Assembly: GCA_014773175.1 (NCBI GenBank)
Contig: VXCM01000736.1
Location: 62,001-126,000, forward strand
DNA: 64,000 nt
DNA from: Lucifuga dentata
Lineage: Eukaryota > Chordata > Actinopteri > Ophidiiformes > Bythitidae
Direction of reading: 5' to 3'
A program made the position numbers and the translations under genes. Below the pieces are notes generated by a model that was given only the letters and a program-made list of their open reading frames with translations, did no database searches and was not told the DNA's origin. Below, in pieces: positions 1-22,400 of the stretch (its first letter is position 1; every line of letters begins with the position of its first letter).

Positions 1-1503
1 ATATATTATTGCTACTTTACAATTATATGTTACAGAAATACAACATGTACAGCATTGCTAACAAATAATGTAAGTAGTGCAAATTTTTCCTCTCCCCCAC
101 ACTTGTCTCTACCCTCCTTCACCTGAGATCCCCCTGTTCCATCCCCATCTGAGAGCAGCAGAAGTAGAATTTTAGGTCACTTGGCACACTGTAAAGAGGA
201 CATCCTAAAGTTACTGGATATCTTTGCTCAAAGTTTGATATCATGTATGTCGTCGTGTTCAAACAGCTTCCAGCTTCCAGGTGAAAAGTAAATCACCTGT
301 AGATGGCAATCTGAGTGATGTCTGTTTTTGATCAGCTGTGTGAATCTTTTACACTCTATATGTTTACGTGTACTTGCATATACATCTAATATGTAATACA
401 GGTCACCAGTAATTGTGACAAATAGTAAATATCAGGTATAATAATTGATAGTAATTCTGTTGCTATTATGGAGTTATTATTATATTACCAATACTACTGC
501 TTGTTTCTTGGTGTTATAGATTGTTGGTATATTGAATTTTGTTTTGTGTTTCGTATCGTTTTACTTTTGCTGCTGGAACATAATTGTTCCTTATGTCTTT
601 GATCTAGTCTTTGGTATACTGTAATATACTGATCAATTTGCCAAACTGCAGGTTTCTAACTTGAAAGCCAGGCTGGTTCCACTATTTCCAATAAATAAAT
701 AAATAAATAAAATGCACAGTGCGACCTATGCATTATGTATATTGTGTTCTAAAACTGCAAAAAACAAAAACATATTACATCAAAATATGCACATACAATT
801 AAATACAACAGCCCCAATAAATTGAATATGAAGATGAATATTTAGTTAAATCTGTGTCAGAAAGGTGTTGCACCTCTGTTTTTTTTTTCTTTTTCAGGAC
901 ATATTTTGTGGTCTGTTATTATTATAAGATGCATTAAAATGACATGCATTTCACATGTATGTAAATGGGGTACACAAAACATTAGAAACACATTTTAAGT
1001 TTCACAACACACGCCTCAAAAATTACCATCCAACTGAATCAACACCTCTCTGTCATGGTGTCAGTGAAAACTGAATATTCTAAGCTTCATAAACAGGATT
1101 TATTGCAGGACTGTTGTATTGTGTTACATTATTATACTGTTTATGCACATATATGCATTCCAAAGTATGCATGGAATGATGGTGCCACAGTGGAGTATTT
1201 TGGTGCTGTTTGGAAAGAAAACCTGCAGTGGCATTTGAATCTCTACAGAGGAACTTAAAGGCACTGGATAAGAGTTAAAAAGATACTGAGAGAAGTGAAG
1301 CCTGTGTGCGTATTTTCAGTCAGATTGTTTGAAAGATAATCTGCTCAACACAGCCACGTGATGAGAGGAAAAGGTGCTTATTTCTGGAAAAGTGATACGT
1401 CTTTGCAGCACAGCGAGTCATTGTTGTGCTCTGCAGCTCAGGCTTTCGCTTACCGTACATTTGCAGATTTACCTTTAATATGCCACAGTGTTGCATTTCC
1501 TTT

Positions 1504-1536
<33 letters not shown>

Positions 1537-1569
1537 GNCTTTAATATGCCACAGTGTTGCATTTCCTTT

Positions 1570-1602
<33 letters not shown>

Positions 1603-1723
1603 GTTGGAATATGAGTGCTCCCTTATACATGGCAATAAAAGTGTGTTATAAAGATTTTCAACTAATTTAATTAAATATTTTCTTTACTGTCTGTTATGCT
1701 GTCGAGATTTATATTCTATACAG
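1..1723. other. Upstream flank of the kank gene, no coding exon found
   Basis: This AT-rich stretch shows no exon that I can support. It holds a short AAAT run near 690-712 and two GA microsatellites at about 1507-1534 and 1573-1598. The two GA tracts are one locus written twice: the roughly 65 bp on each side of the N at 1538 are copies of each other, so this is probably an assembly overlap. A non-coding first exon and the promoter of the kank gene may lie here or further left, but nothing in the sequence fixes their position. Confidence 0.5.
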
Positions 1724-1772
1724 GACAGAAGTGACTGGATCGCTCCATGACAGATACTTTGTGAATATATTC

Positions 1773-11876
<10,104 letters not shown>

Positions 11877-13489
11877 GCGGATGCTCCAAAACCTGAACAT
11901 CCTGAACACCACCACTTTAGATACGCTGGAGTGGATGCACAGACTAATCGAGATATAAATCAATATGATCTGGGCTCATCGGTCCAATTGTATTTTCATG
12001 GAATTGTAATGAAACTTACTATATATACTGTATGCAGTGCATGGGTGCCCAACCCTTGAAGACATAAGGCCTTTGTTTTCATTTGGTGACAGTATCTACC
12101 GGTCACAGCTGAGAGATCAGCAACAACAAACTGAAATGGAAACTCAGCTCTCGGACTACGAGCATACCACTAAAACATCCACATTCCCTACAGCTAAAAA
12201 TATATATAAATATAAAAGCTATAAAAGCTGCTCACACTACAGTGACCTGAAAAAGTCCTTTTTGAAAAAGGGAAAATGTATTTCCTTGCTTAATATGACC
12301 TTTGGCACTGGGAGGAAGCTGCTAGGTTCCCATAGTAAGAGCAGCAGCAGCTTGACTGCATGTCGGTGCCCAAATACTAATGCAAACACCACTGTGGCCC
12401 ACGTTTGGTCTTATATCAGCAAAACTATATGTAGCTCCTCTTTTGCATTCATACCCACAAACACTGCTCTGATGCTAACACGTAATTCTATCTTTTTTGA
12501 AATCCTGACATTTCTTCACATCTTCTTGCCACTGTCTCTGGATAACTGAATATCCTTTATGAGAGCCATAATTTCATTTTTTTTTTACTGTTAAATCTCC
12601 AAACAGTGAGCTGGCAGCTTCAATGAAAGGCTACTTCAATACTTCATCTTTGAGTGACTTTTTAATGCTTAGCGAGAATATGAATCATATGTATGGAGCT
12701 GTTTTCTGCCTGTTTCATTGCTAAAGCTTTGTGAAAATAGTCTGCTGGGCAAAAGGTTGAGATTTTAGTTCTCACCAATCTGTTTTTCATAGCTGGGGTT
12801 AACCCTGAAGTTGGCAGAGACTTCGGCCCTGGAGCACTAAAGCGAGCTCCTCTGTGGTTCCTGACCACGGTCTGGAGGCTGAAGCAGGAAAGGTTAGCAC
12901 CAAAAAAATCAATGCTCATGGGCTGATTTCAATTAAATTTAGAATGGGAATATTTTTTTATATATTTTTTTTGAACTGGGGGTTTTGCTAGCCTTAGTGG
13001 AGGTATATGCTCTTGGTGCCATCTTATGCAACAACCCTGATATACCACAAGTTACAGTCCAATTAAATGTATTATAGTTCTTATTTACGTAAGCTGACTT
13101 GTAAAATACTGTAACACAAAAGATAAGCATGAAAGAAGTATATTAGTAAGAAGTAAAATTAATTATGCTGTAGCTTTTATAAGCCATATTACTTGGTCTA
13201 TAATTTTTTTTTAAATTTTCTTTTGAATTTTGTTGAAAAATTTGTATTCATCTTTTTGATCGTTGTATATACATGTTTTTCTTCATGATTTAAAAAGTAC
13301 ATTTATGTTACTATTTAGAGTTGTCTTTTTGACATCTAAGGAAAATGGTAAAATTTAATATAAATTTTGAGGTAAAAGCATAGAGTATGCTACATATAAA
13401 GACTTTCAGTGTTTTTTTCTTAAGTTTTTGTCCTGAAAGTGTGTACTTAACTTCTGTCAGTACTATCAAATTTAAAAAAAAAAATCTCT

Positions 13490-13495
13490 AATAAA
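13490..13495 (+). terminator. Candidate polyadenylation signal for kank
   Basis: This is a canonical AATAAA about 1.6 kb after the kank stop codon, in AT-rich DNA. Other AATAAA-like sequences occur in the region, so its use is only a guess. Confidence 0.3.
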
Positions 13496-15603
13496 GAATT
13501 TTGTAATTAAGCATCCATTTACTGCTTAAATATCTCTGTACCACAACATTTAATGATAAGATAATATAGCTAGTGCTCATTAGCCTTTGTTTATATATGA
13601 AAAAAAAAAAAGATTTATCTGAATTTATGTTGAATATGACTTGGATGAAACAATTTGCTTTAGTTATTGAACATCAAGGCTGCATTTATTTTGTCAGAGT
13701 TTCGTTATTGTTGTGTGGTGATGAAAATATAAATGCAGATTGATTTCAAAGGTCTGCACTGCATTACATTACATTATTAATAATGTAACTGATGTGGACT
13801 CAGTTTGTTATTATGGGTTGAACAATTACGCAGTTCAACAGTCTGATTTTGATCATAATTGATCAATTCTGAGCCTGCCACGACCGTAAGTGAGCAAGTG
13901 TTGTAACATTTTAAGTGTGAATGTGTGTGAAAATGAGTGTGTATTTACTCTGTGTTAGATTGGCAGCTTTCCCAGGTTTAATCCTGCCTTTTGATCCGAT
14001 GATAATGAATCCCTCCTTCTACATGGGTATAGAAAGTGAATGACTGAATGGACTTATAGCATCTTTTCCTGTATAATTAGCGTGAGTGGTGCATCATTAA
14101 TTCACAGTTGCTGTTTCTAAACCTTCCTCACAATAGACATTGTGACTCAGAAGGAAAGGCAGGTGCAAATAATAACATTAATTATCGCTTCATTCATGTT
14201 CAGCGTGCCATTAAGGACCTTGGGCTCGCACATATCAATGGTATACTGCTATTATTAATGCTATTAGTTAGACTTGTGCTGGGCAAGTCAAAAAGAAAGT
14301 TTATCAGCTTGTTCAGTTTGTCAGAAAATCAATAACCATCCTCTGACGTTTTAGATGCTTAAATACACTCTATTATTTGGTTCAAGCAAGAGTTGCCAAC
14401 ACAGCCCCATACGCTTTTAAATTTAATAGTGTTTTGAAGTATATTAACGTGACCTAGTGGCTCTTATACTACAATATGTGGCCTTAGACCTCAATGAACC
14501 ACGTTTCCAGCAAGTTTAACTTCAAACTCAGTTATAGCGACATCTAGTGGCAGTTAAATGAGTTCTATAAGACAGCACCTGGGTGAAGGCTAAAATGCAG
14601 CTGCACATTAAACTGTAGATTCTTGGAATATAACACTCAGGTTTAAGCATGTTGTTGTTGATGATGTTGTTTGTTGATAGCTGAAATAAGGTAATGACAG
14701 GATAACAGCCCTGATGGGGAAATGTTTTGGAGTCTTTCTGAGCCCTAGTGGTCAAAATTTGATTTTTTAAGTCCATAATTGGGACAGAATAAAACTCAAA
14801 GTTTAATTTCCCTTTAATTATGAATAATAAACACAAAAAGGTAACGTAAAAGAAAATTTACATTTCAGGAAAAAATAATAGCAAGCTCCAAAAATGCTAT
14901 AGATGGCAAATAGGAATGGAACCCATCCTTCAGTCAACAGCAACAGTTAGCTGACAGACTAAATGTGGTTATCCTTGTTGTCGGGAGGACATCAGATCTA
15001 ACGAGCCTGTTCATATATCACGCTGCCATTAAACTTACTCAATGCCAAAAACGAACATGACCAACACAGGGCCAATGCAAACTCAAACTGCTGAACCCCA
15101 AAATGGATTAAAACACAATAACACAGTGTCATGGGACTTGCTTACATACGATTTTCCAATGTTCTGCTGCCTGTCACACTGACAAAAATATCTGTATACA
15201 GAAATATCACCTGTAGTATAAACGACTTAGTGTTCATGTATTAAGGAGTAAAACAGCTCAAGAAGCAGTGAAAGCTGCTCTTCCACTTCCTCCAGAAAGA
15301 TACTTCAATGCATGTACACAGCAGATAAAAAAAAAAAAAAAAAAAAAAAATAATAATAATATTAATAATAAATACTAACGTGTGCACTCATAACTAAACA
15401 TATTCGCTCAGTGTCGCTGCTGCTTTCTCAACATCTCTGTTCTCTGCACACTCAGGTTTGACATAACACTCACTCAAGTTGGCGCAGTTACTACTGTGCC
15501 ACAGTTATCAGCCAATCAGAGACCCGATTTCTGCTGATTTTTGCTGATTTCTGATTGGCCAGTCTCTGCTCATAATGTAACATGTATGTAAACTGAATAC
15601 TTA

Positions 15604-15640
15604 GGCTCAAACATGCAAAATGGATGGTATGGTCCTTTAA
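15604..15640. mobile_element. Orphan right end of the TTAA element family
   Basis: The segment reads like the terminal 35 bases of the family (GGCTCAAACATGCAAAATGG, then GGTATGGTCCTTTAA). No matching left end is found within several hundred bases, so this is a truncated copy. Confidence 0.6.
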
Positions 15641-18600
15641 GTAAGAATTACAGGTTTTTTTTTTTTTGTTAAAAATAGCCCAGCTCTTCCCATGTGCACA
15701 TATCAGTGGACTCCGTTTTACTTTTTTATCAACAATAGCAAATGTTTATGAACCAATTTCATCATTTTTTTTTCCTGATTTTTTTAAAGTCATCATCCAA
15801 TTAATACAAGGAAAACAATTTAATTGCAATAACTATTTTTTGTTGGTAGAGATACCTCAAAAGTATTTTTGAATTTGTTACTGCGCCATGTCCCTCTCTA
15901 CACTGGCCTATATTTGTTTAGCAACCAACATGGCTCAAAATAAGTCATGTTTGCATGATAGCCAATTATAGGTCACTGTAGAGACTGTCAGAAAGGTACA
16001 AAAAAAAACTGTTAAAAAATAAGTCTTAACAAAAGCTCACCCCCTGTGAGGTCAGCAGGTTGCATTCTGAGAAGGATCCATCAGGTTTCTGTGTGTGTGT
16101 CTTTTTGTGTTGTTCCCTCATTAAATAACTCAACCATCAGTCGAGGAAAGTGCGAAAGAACCCGCCGAACCTTCAGTGGTCATCAACACCTTCTCCCCTA
16201 TTTTCCAACTCAACAGACACCAGTTTCATCCCCTGTGGATTCAGACACTGAGCTCTCTGTTGTGTTCTCTTGAAGACACAAGCTAATACACACCTCTTCT
16301 TCACCTCCTTATTCTCCGACTCCACCACACCAGCTATTGTCCTCTGTGTTGCTTTAATTATTTTCACTTTTTTTTTTTTTTAAGGAGACAGATACAGAGG
16401 AATGGCTCACAGCGCTTGTTAATTGGCTTGGAGGCCTGACATTATGCCTCACAGTGGGGATAACTGATCAAAGTGGGCTGAGCTGTGTCTGTGTTTGCAC
16501 CACCGCAGATTATAATTGTATTTCAGCTTTGAATTAGTCATAAATCATTTATCAACAATGAGAAAATGTGAAACCCTACACTCTGTCACAGCTCCATCTG
16601 ATTTAATGACTGTTCCTCAGGGGCATCAATAGCCAGCGCAAGAGAGGAGTGTTTGTCTTTGTCTGGGAAAACCAGGAGAGGGACAATATTGATGTAAAAA
16701 GTGGGGCAAAATAAAAAGTGGGACAATAGTTTAATTCTGTAGCAGCCCTGCAAATGCAAGACGAATATTACTTATTTCTGCGTGAGAACAGTGAATGTCA
16801 ATAAATAAAAGGTTATTATTATTTCCATATTATTTATTTTTTCCAGATTTACAACCATTTCAGGATGAATTGGCTTAAATGGTGTCAATCTTTACGGTGG
16901 TCTAACCCCCCCCCCCCCCNCTCCCTGCCCCCTCCCCCACACCACCGTGGGTCACCATGTCACATTACTGAGAGCTTTTGACTGAGTCACTTTCCAGCAA
17001 TAGCTATCAAATACAACAAGGTCCACCATCAAAATTTGCTGTTGCTATGGTAACACTCAGCAGTTTTGAGCAAGTGGATCTTGGGAAAATAACACTGAAG
17101 TGATGTGTCTATTTCACTGGGGTTAGCCAATCTACTCAATTCACATTTGCCCATTATTTGTGTATGGAACTCGTAAATCGACAATTAAATTAGATTTTGA
17201 TATATATATACATTTTTCAAAAGCATAAATGAAAAAGGTCTGTTTTAAAGCAGAGAAAATGATTGTGATATGAGGCTGATGTGTAATAATAACAGTGCTA
17301 AATTATAATTCCATGCAAATGAACCCCCTTCTGTACTGGTTCTATCAGTGGGCAAATACGCCCCTTTATGATGCCGTTTCTTGGCATTTGCAGGAAAATG
17401 ATTTTTGTGGTAAAACCTGTTTCTGTACGGTTGCAGTTTGGTTGATTTGTTTTTCTATCTTACTATGACCTAATTAAAAAAAAATATTAAAGCTAAAAGT
17501 ACGAGACACACTAAAACCTAAGGAGTTTTGCTCGTAGTTCACGTTGATAAAAGAAAAAAGATGACTAAAAGCATTATTGTTCTGATAAGGAAAATACAAC
17601 TACAAAAGCATGTTTTTGAATTTAAGTTGTAACTATGAAAGGATCCACTCCAGTTTCTATTCCACCTTTCAGCATCGCCGTGGTTTTAATACAAGAATTG
17701 ATTATTGCATAAAATGGAAATGTTAACGGCTGATGCTATTTGTCAGATCTTTGTTCTAAAGATTTTTACACTGAAAAAACTTCTGGAGTGTTTGAAGTAG
17801 CATTGTTGGCGTGAGCACTAGCTTGATGTGCAAAACACTTAATATAATAATTCATTCAGCTGTATTAAGTGACCATCAAATCACAAGGACACGTGGGTAT
17901 TTGAAGAACACATTTAGAGGAAAATGAGCCACAGAACACACACATGTTTGGTGAGGTTATTTTTAACTCCTCACTAAAGGAATGTTCATTTTGGCAAAGA
18001 TCGTAATGTAGTTATACGTGGCAGTGAGATGAGGAATATTCCCTGCAAAAGTCAAGTGTGACAAATGGCCTTGGCTGGCAGATTGACTTAACTGAGTCAC
18101 GTGACGAGAAACCTTCACTTGGATCAGCTCATGTACATCATGATTTCTCTCTGGACCCGCAGAAATTCCAGCCCCAGCTCCAAGTTCCTGCATGACTGAA
18201 AAGGACAGAGGTCTGTCTTTACGAGTTCAACCTTATTTGAAGAATAAACTTTGCGACATGCTTCAGATGCTCCTATTAAACAAAATATAACATGACATAT
18301 TGCTGTTAAAATTAAATCCTTATGTCATATGCACAACATTTTCTTTTCAGCCAGCTTTTTTACATGTGAAAAAAATCTCAAAATGATTCACAAATGTGTC
18401 TGAATAGATACCATAGCCCAAACCTTTTATTGAAACCGTTTGCAGGTTCACTTGTCTAATATTCCACAGATAATTTCCTTGCTGTCTTGGCACAAGAATT
18501 ATAGTGTAATCAGAGTGTGGGAGACCATATCTCATCTGTATTAATCACCCTGATGGAATCGTGGGGGTAATTATACACACATACATTACACACAAACATG

Positions 18601-18737
18601 CTCACGCTTGTATTTATGAAGCATGAATATCTGTATCGCTGCAGGCTGGAGTCTGTCTGATGTTTTAGGAACTCTGCACATCGTTAGCTGACTCAAAAGG
18701 GCACGCTCCCTCTGAAGCGCAACAGAAAATTTGTTCC

Positions 18738-18769
<32 letters not shown>

Positions 18770-19002
18770 ACCTGATAACTTTAATAGCAGGGTAGAAAAA
18801 AACGTCTGTCGACAGTCAATATTAAAAACATGCAGAGGGAGACGAGCTTGGGGCCTTCCACAGGCAGGAAAAAGACTTTGGAGAGCTGCAGAGAGGAGAT
18901 GAGTATGACATTTGTATTTTCTCCCGGCTCATTGATTTGTATATGAAAACATAGCGCTTTTATTCTCCCCCCTTCTGGGCTCTGCTTCTGAGTGATCAGC
19001 TG

Positions 19003-19098
19003 ATGAAGAGACTAGCGGCTCGCCGCTATGCTGGCTTGCTAATTCTCTCCCCCCCAGCTGCAGCCGATCCTGATAGCCAGCCTGCAGACTGCAGTCAG
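19003..19098 (+). other. Proposed first exon of the smarca2-like gene
   Basis: The ATG at 19003 opens a 32-codon frame ending in CAG with a gtaaat donor. It joins in phase 0 to the acceptor at 20886, giving a continuous frame into [11 protein letters not shown]. The surrounding 18940-19100 is more GC-rich than its flanks, which fits a promoter-proximal exon. The peptide does not resemble SMARCA2 residues upstream of this point, so it would be a private N-terminus. No transcript evidence is available here. Confidence 0.45.
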
Positions 19099-19416
19099 GT
19101 AAATATCCTCCTCCATGTCTTTCGTCTCAGGCACAGGATTCAGCCAGGCTACATCGCATGGGAAGAGAGGAAGAGATGGATAAAATGTGTGTGCGCACGC
19201 GAGGGAAAGCGAAAGGGTGTCTTATTGTGTGTCTGTGTTTGTGTGCGTGTGAGTGTGTGAGAGAGAAGGGGAGAGGGAGTGTGTAGGTGTGTGTTGTAAC
19301 AGATGAGAGGGAATCTTTGCCAGATGAGTCAGGGAAGAGGCAGGCTTGTTAGGAGATAGCACAGGCATGGAGCATCACATGCACATACTTACATCCTTAC
19401 ACTCGGCGGCGTGCAC

Positions 19417-19480
<64 letters not shown>

Positions 19481-22400
19481 AGTCAGGCAGCTTTCAGCAG
19501 TGTTATACGTCTTTGAGGATTACCCTCTATCCCTCAGCATTCCACTGGAACAAATGCAGTCCCTTAGACAGAGTAGCGGGGCTTTCAAAGCCCACGTTTG
19601 AGCCGAGCGATAATGAGCAGAATTTCTTTTGTTACATCTGTTGTGTTGTTGTCTTTTGTAACTCGACTGTCTCCAATGTATGTCGGTTTTATAGTTCTGA
19701 AGGCATGTGTGTAATTTTTACTATATCCATACGCTGCAAGATCAGTGAGAGCATTTCTGTGTCGGTCTAAAACCGCCTGACAATCAAAAATATAATGAGG
19801 ATTGTTCCTTTTTTCTATCTGTCATTCATGTTTTGTTGTCAATAATTATTATGCGCGGTCCCTTTGCACATTTGTGTATGAAGACAGAAGCTGATATGTG
19901 GAAATTTACATGTTTCAGCAAGCTTGTATCTTTGTCCTCGACACATTGATTTTCACAAGTACACTCTGTAATATGATGTGAAGTGTGTGTATGTGTGTGT
20001 GTGTGTGTGTGTTGCTGTATGTGCCCGTTTGATTTATGCATCAATATTCTGTTCAGATTGCCCAGCATGTCTCCTCTGTTTCCTCCCTCTTCTCTGGAGC
20101 CGAGCAGCTGCCGCCGTTGCTGCTCGTGCTGCATGCATGCTCATGTTTCTGGCCTCTAATTGCCTTTGTGGAAAATACAGAGGTTGCTGCATATGTGTGT
20201 GAGGAATATACAAAGTGGTTGAAAATAATTAAACACCTATAGGCGCACGACTACCATGCAGCAAATATCATGTTAACATGTTAACATCTTATTTGTGTGT
20301 GCACCAGCAACAAAAACAAGACTTAATTAATCATATTGATTTTATGGCGTCATATGTTTGCTATTGCATGACATTTTTTTTTAAAACATTTCTTTTAAAA
20401 TCTTCTTCCTTTATATAATCAACAAAGCCTCCACATAAAACGATTTGTCCTAAATTTGCAGAGACAGTGCAGCATTCGGGTCGTTCCACTCTATGCAAAT
20501 TTTAATATTATAGTAATAAATAAATAAATAAGCTCTCTGCAGTTTGAATACAAAACCATACTCTTCAATTTTGAATGTTTAAACTCCAGTACTGCTGATT
20601 AGAAGCAGATTTTGAGAGTTTAATGTGTAGATTTCAGGGATGGTGTGCCAGATTTGTGCTTTTGTGGCAAATTTAGATAAATGTCAGAAGAAATCAAGTG
20701 AATAGAAATGGTCTTAGATAGAAATAAGTCATCGTTCTCCACTCGTCTTTGTCCCTGTCATGTTGAAGTCGTGAACAAAAGAGAAACAAAAGTGGCAGGA
20801 TTTGTGTGTGCGATAAAGTTTCATCCCCTTTACCCATGAAAGTCTGCTTCAGTTTGTTAGATGTCTTAACCTTCCTCTACCTGCAGCCTGAGGCAGGACA
20901 AAACGGTTCCTTGGAGGATATGGAGGAAGACATCAGTCTGAAGAAGCGTAAAAGTGATCACCATGGAGACAAAGAGCCCCAGACTGTGCAGGAAACAGGT
21001 GAAAAGGTCAAAAGGAAGCGAGGACGTCCACCAGCTGAGAAACTACCTCCCAATCCGCCTGAACTTACCAAACAGCTGAACACACTGGTGGATATGGTTA
21101 TCAACTATAAGGACGGGTACGGGAGCCGAATTATAACTATTTATGGACTCTTATGACATGACTTAATCCATGCTTATGCATGAGATAATAACAAAAACTG
21201 TTTTTTGATTTCATAAGAAGTAAAGAAATGCTTAGAAACTGATGTCTATCCAGAGCAATCTTGATACCTCATCTATCTATCTAGCTTTGAGGCACTTTAT
21301 ATCCAGATCACCATAAAAAAAAAGTACTTAAAGGACCATACCACCCATTTTGCATGAGCCTAATATATTCAATTTTCATACATGTAAGGTTACTGACAAC
21401 CCAAAGGATAAAACCGTATTTCAGCTTTCCTGATATTTTGCAAAATCTCTTAATCNGACAACCCAAAGGATAAAACCGTATTTCAGCTTTCCTGATATTT
21501 TGCAAAATCTCTTAATCTTTCACAGCCATCTTAAAAATTGATGTTTTACCTGCTAATAGTTACGCAGCCTTATGAAGTCACAGGTCTTCTTTTGGGACTA
21601 TATTCCCTGGTGGAGACATACGTTCACTCAGTGCTTTTTATTGCACTTAAATGCTAAAATTACAAAACTTCAAAAAAGAACCTGAATACACGTGTTGTTC
21701 ACGATGATGGATTACCTATCCCAAGAACGTTTCAAGTATCAACAAGTTGATTTTAATTACGTACTAGAATGAACTGAAACCAATGGCGGTCTGAAAGGCA
21801 GGAATTTTTTTTTTAAACTCACCATTCCAGTAGTATACTTTGGGAAATGATTGTCAGTAACCTTGCGTATATGATCATTGAATATGTTTGTGCATTTTCC
21901 AAGTTTTCATTGGCTGATTCATACAAACAACTTCAACAAAACTTCCCACCGTCTTTGCTATAGTTGGAAATCAGTTTTGTGGTCATTTGCTGCTGGAGAG
22001 GGCAGCAAGTTATGGATTTCAGATTTAAATATTGGACTATCCCAACATTCAGATTTTCTTTTCAGCAAACTTACTTATAATGTTGTAGTCTGACTCTTAA
22101 TTGATGATAAAAATGTTTCAATGTTGTTCAATGTCAAACAGTTTCCTGATAAAATAAAATTAAATGAATCTGTACCTTGTGTTTTCAGGTTTGGTCGACA
22201 GATCAGTAAAGGCTTTGTGCAGCTTCCGTCAAAGAAGGAAGTACCTGAGTACTACGAGCTGATCCGAAAACCTGTGGATTTCAGAAGAATCAGAGTATGT
22301 AGCATTATAAATCATCACAGCCTGAAAATCAAATAAAGGATTAAAAATATATCCAAGCATCTGTCTCCAAATATCCAGACACTACTGATTAAAAAAACTG

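Larger units (their letters stand above)
11877..19002. other. Region between kank and the smarca2-like gene
   Basis: The first 1.6 kb probably includes the kank 3' UTR: an AATAAA lies at 13490-13495. An open frame at 12037-12549 looks like chance within that UTR. No DM-domain (DMRT) exon is visible, although DMRT1, DMRT3 and DMRT2 occupy this interval in human. The rest holds poly-A runs (about 15329-15350 and 18738-18766), a poly-C run at about 16908-16919, and one orphan end of the TTAA element family near 15604-15640. Confidence 0.6.

Noticed and set aside
12037..12549. 170-codon open frame downstream of kank
   Set aside because: It follows the conserved KANK1 C-terminus and stop. Composition is low-complexity and Lys/Ser-rich, and it resembles no family; 3' UTR is the simpler reading.
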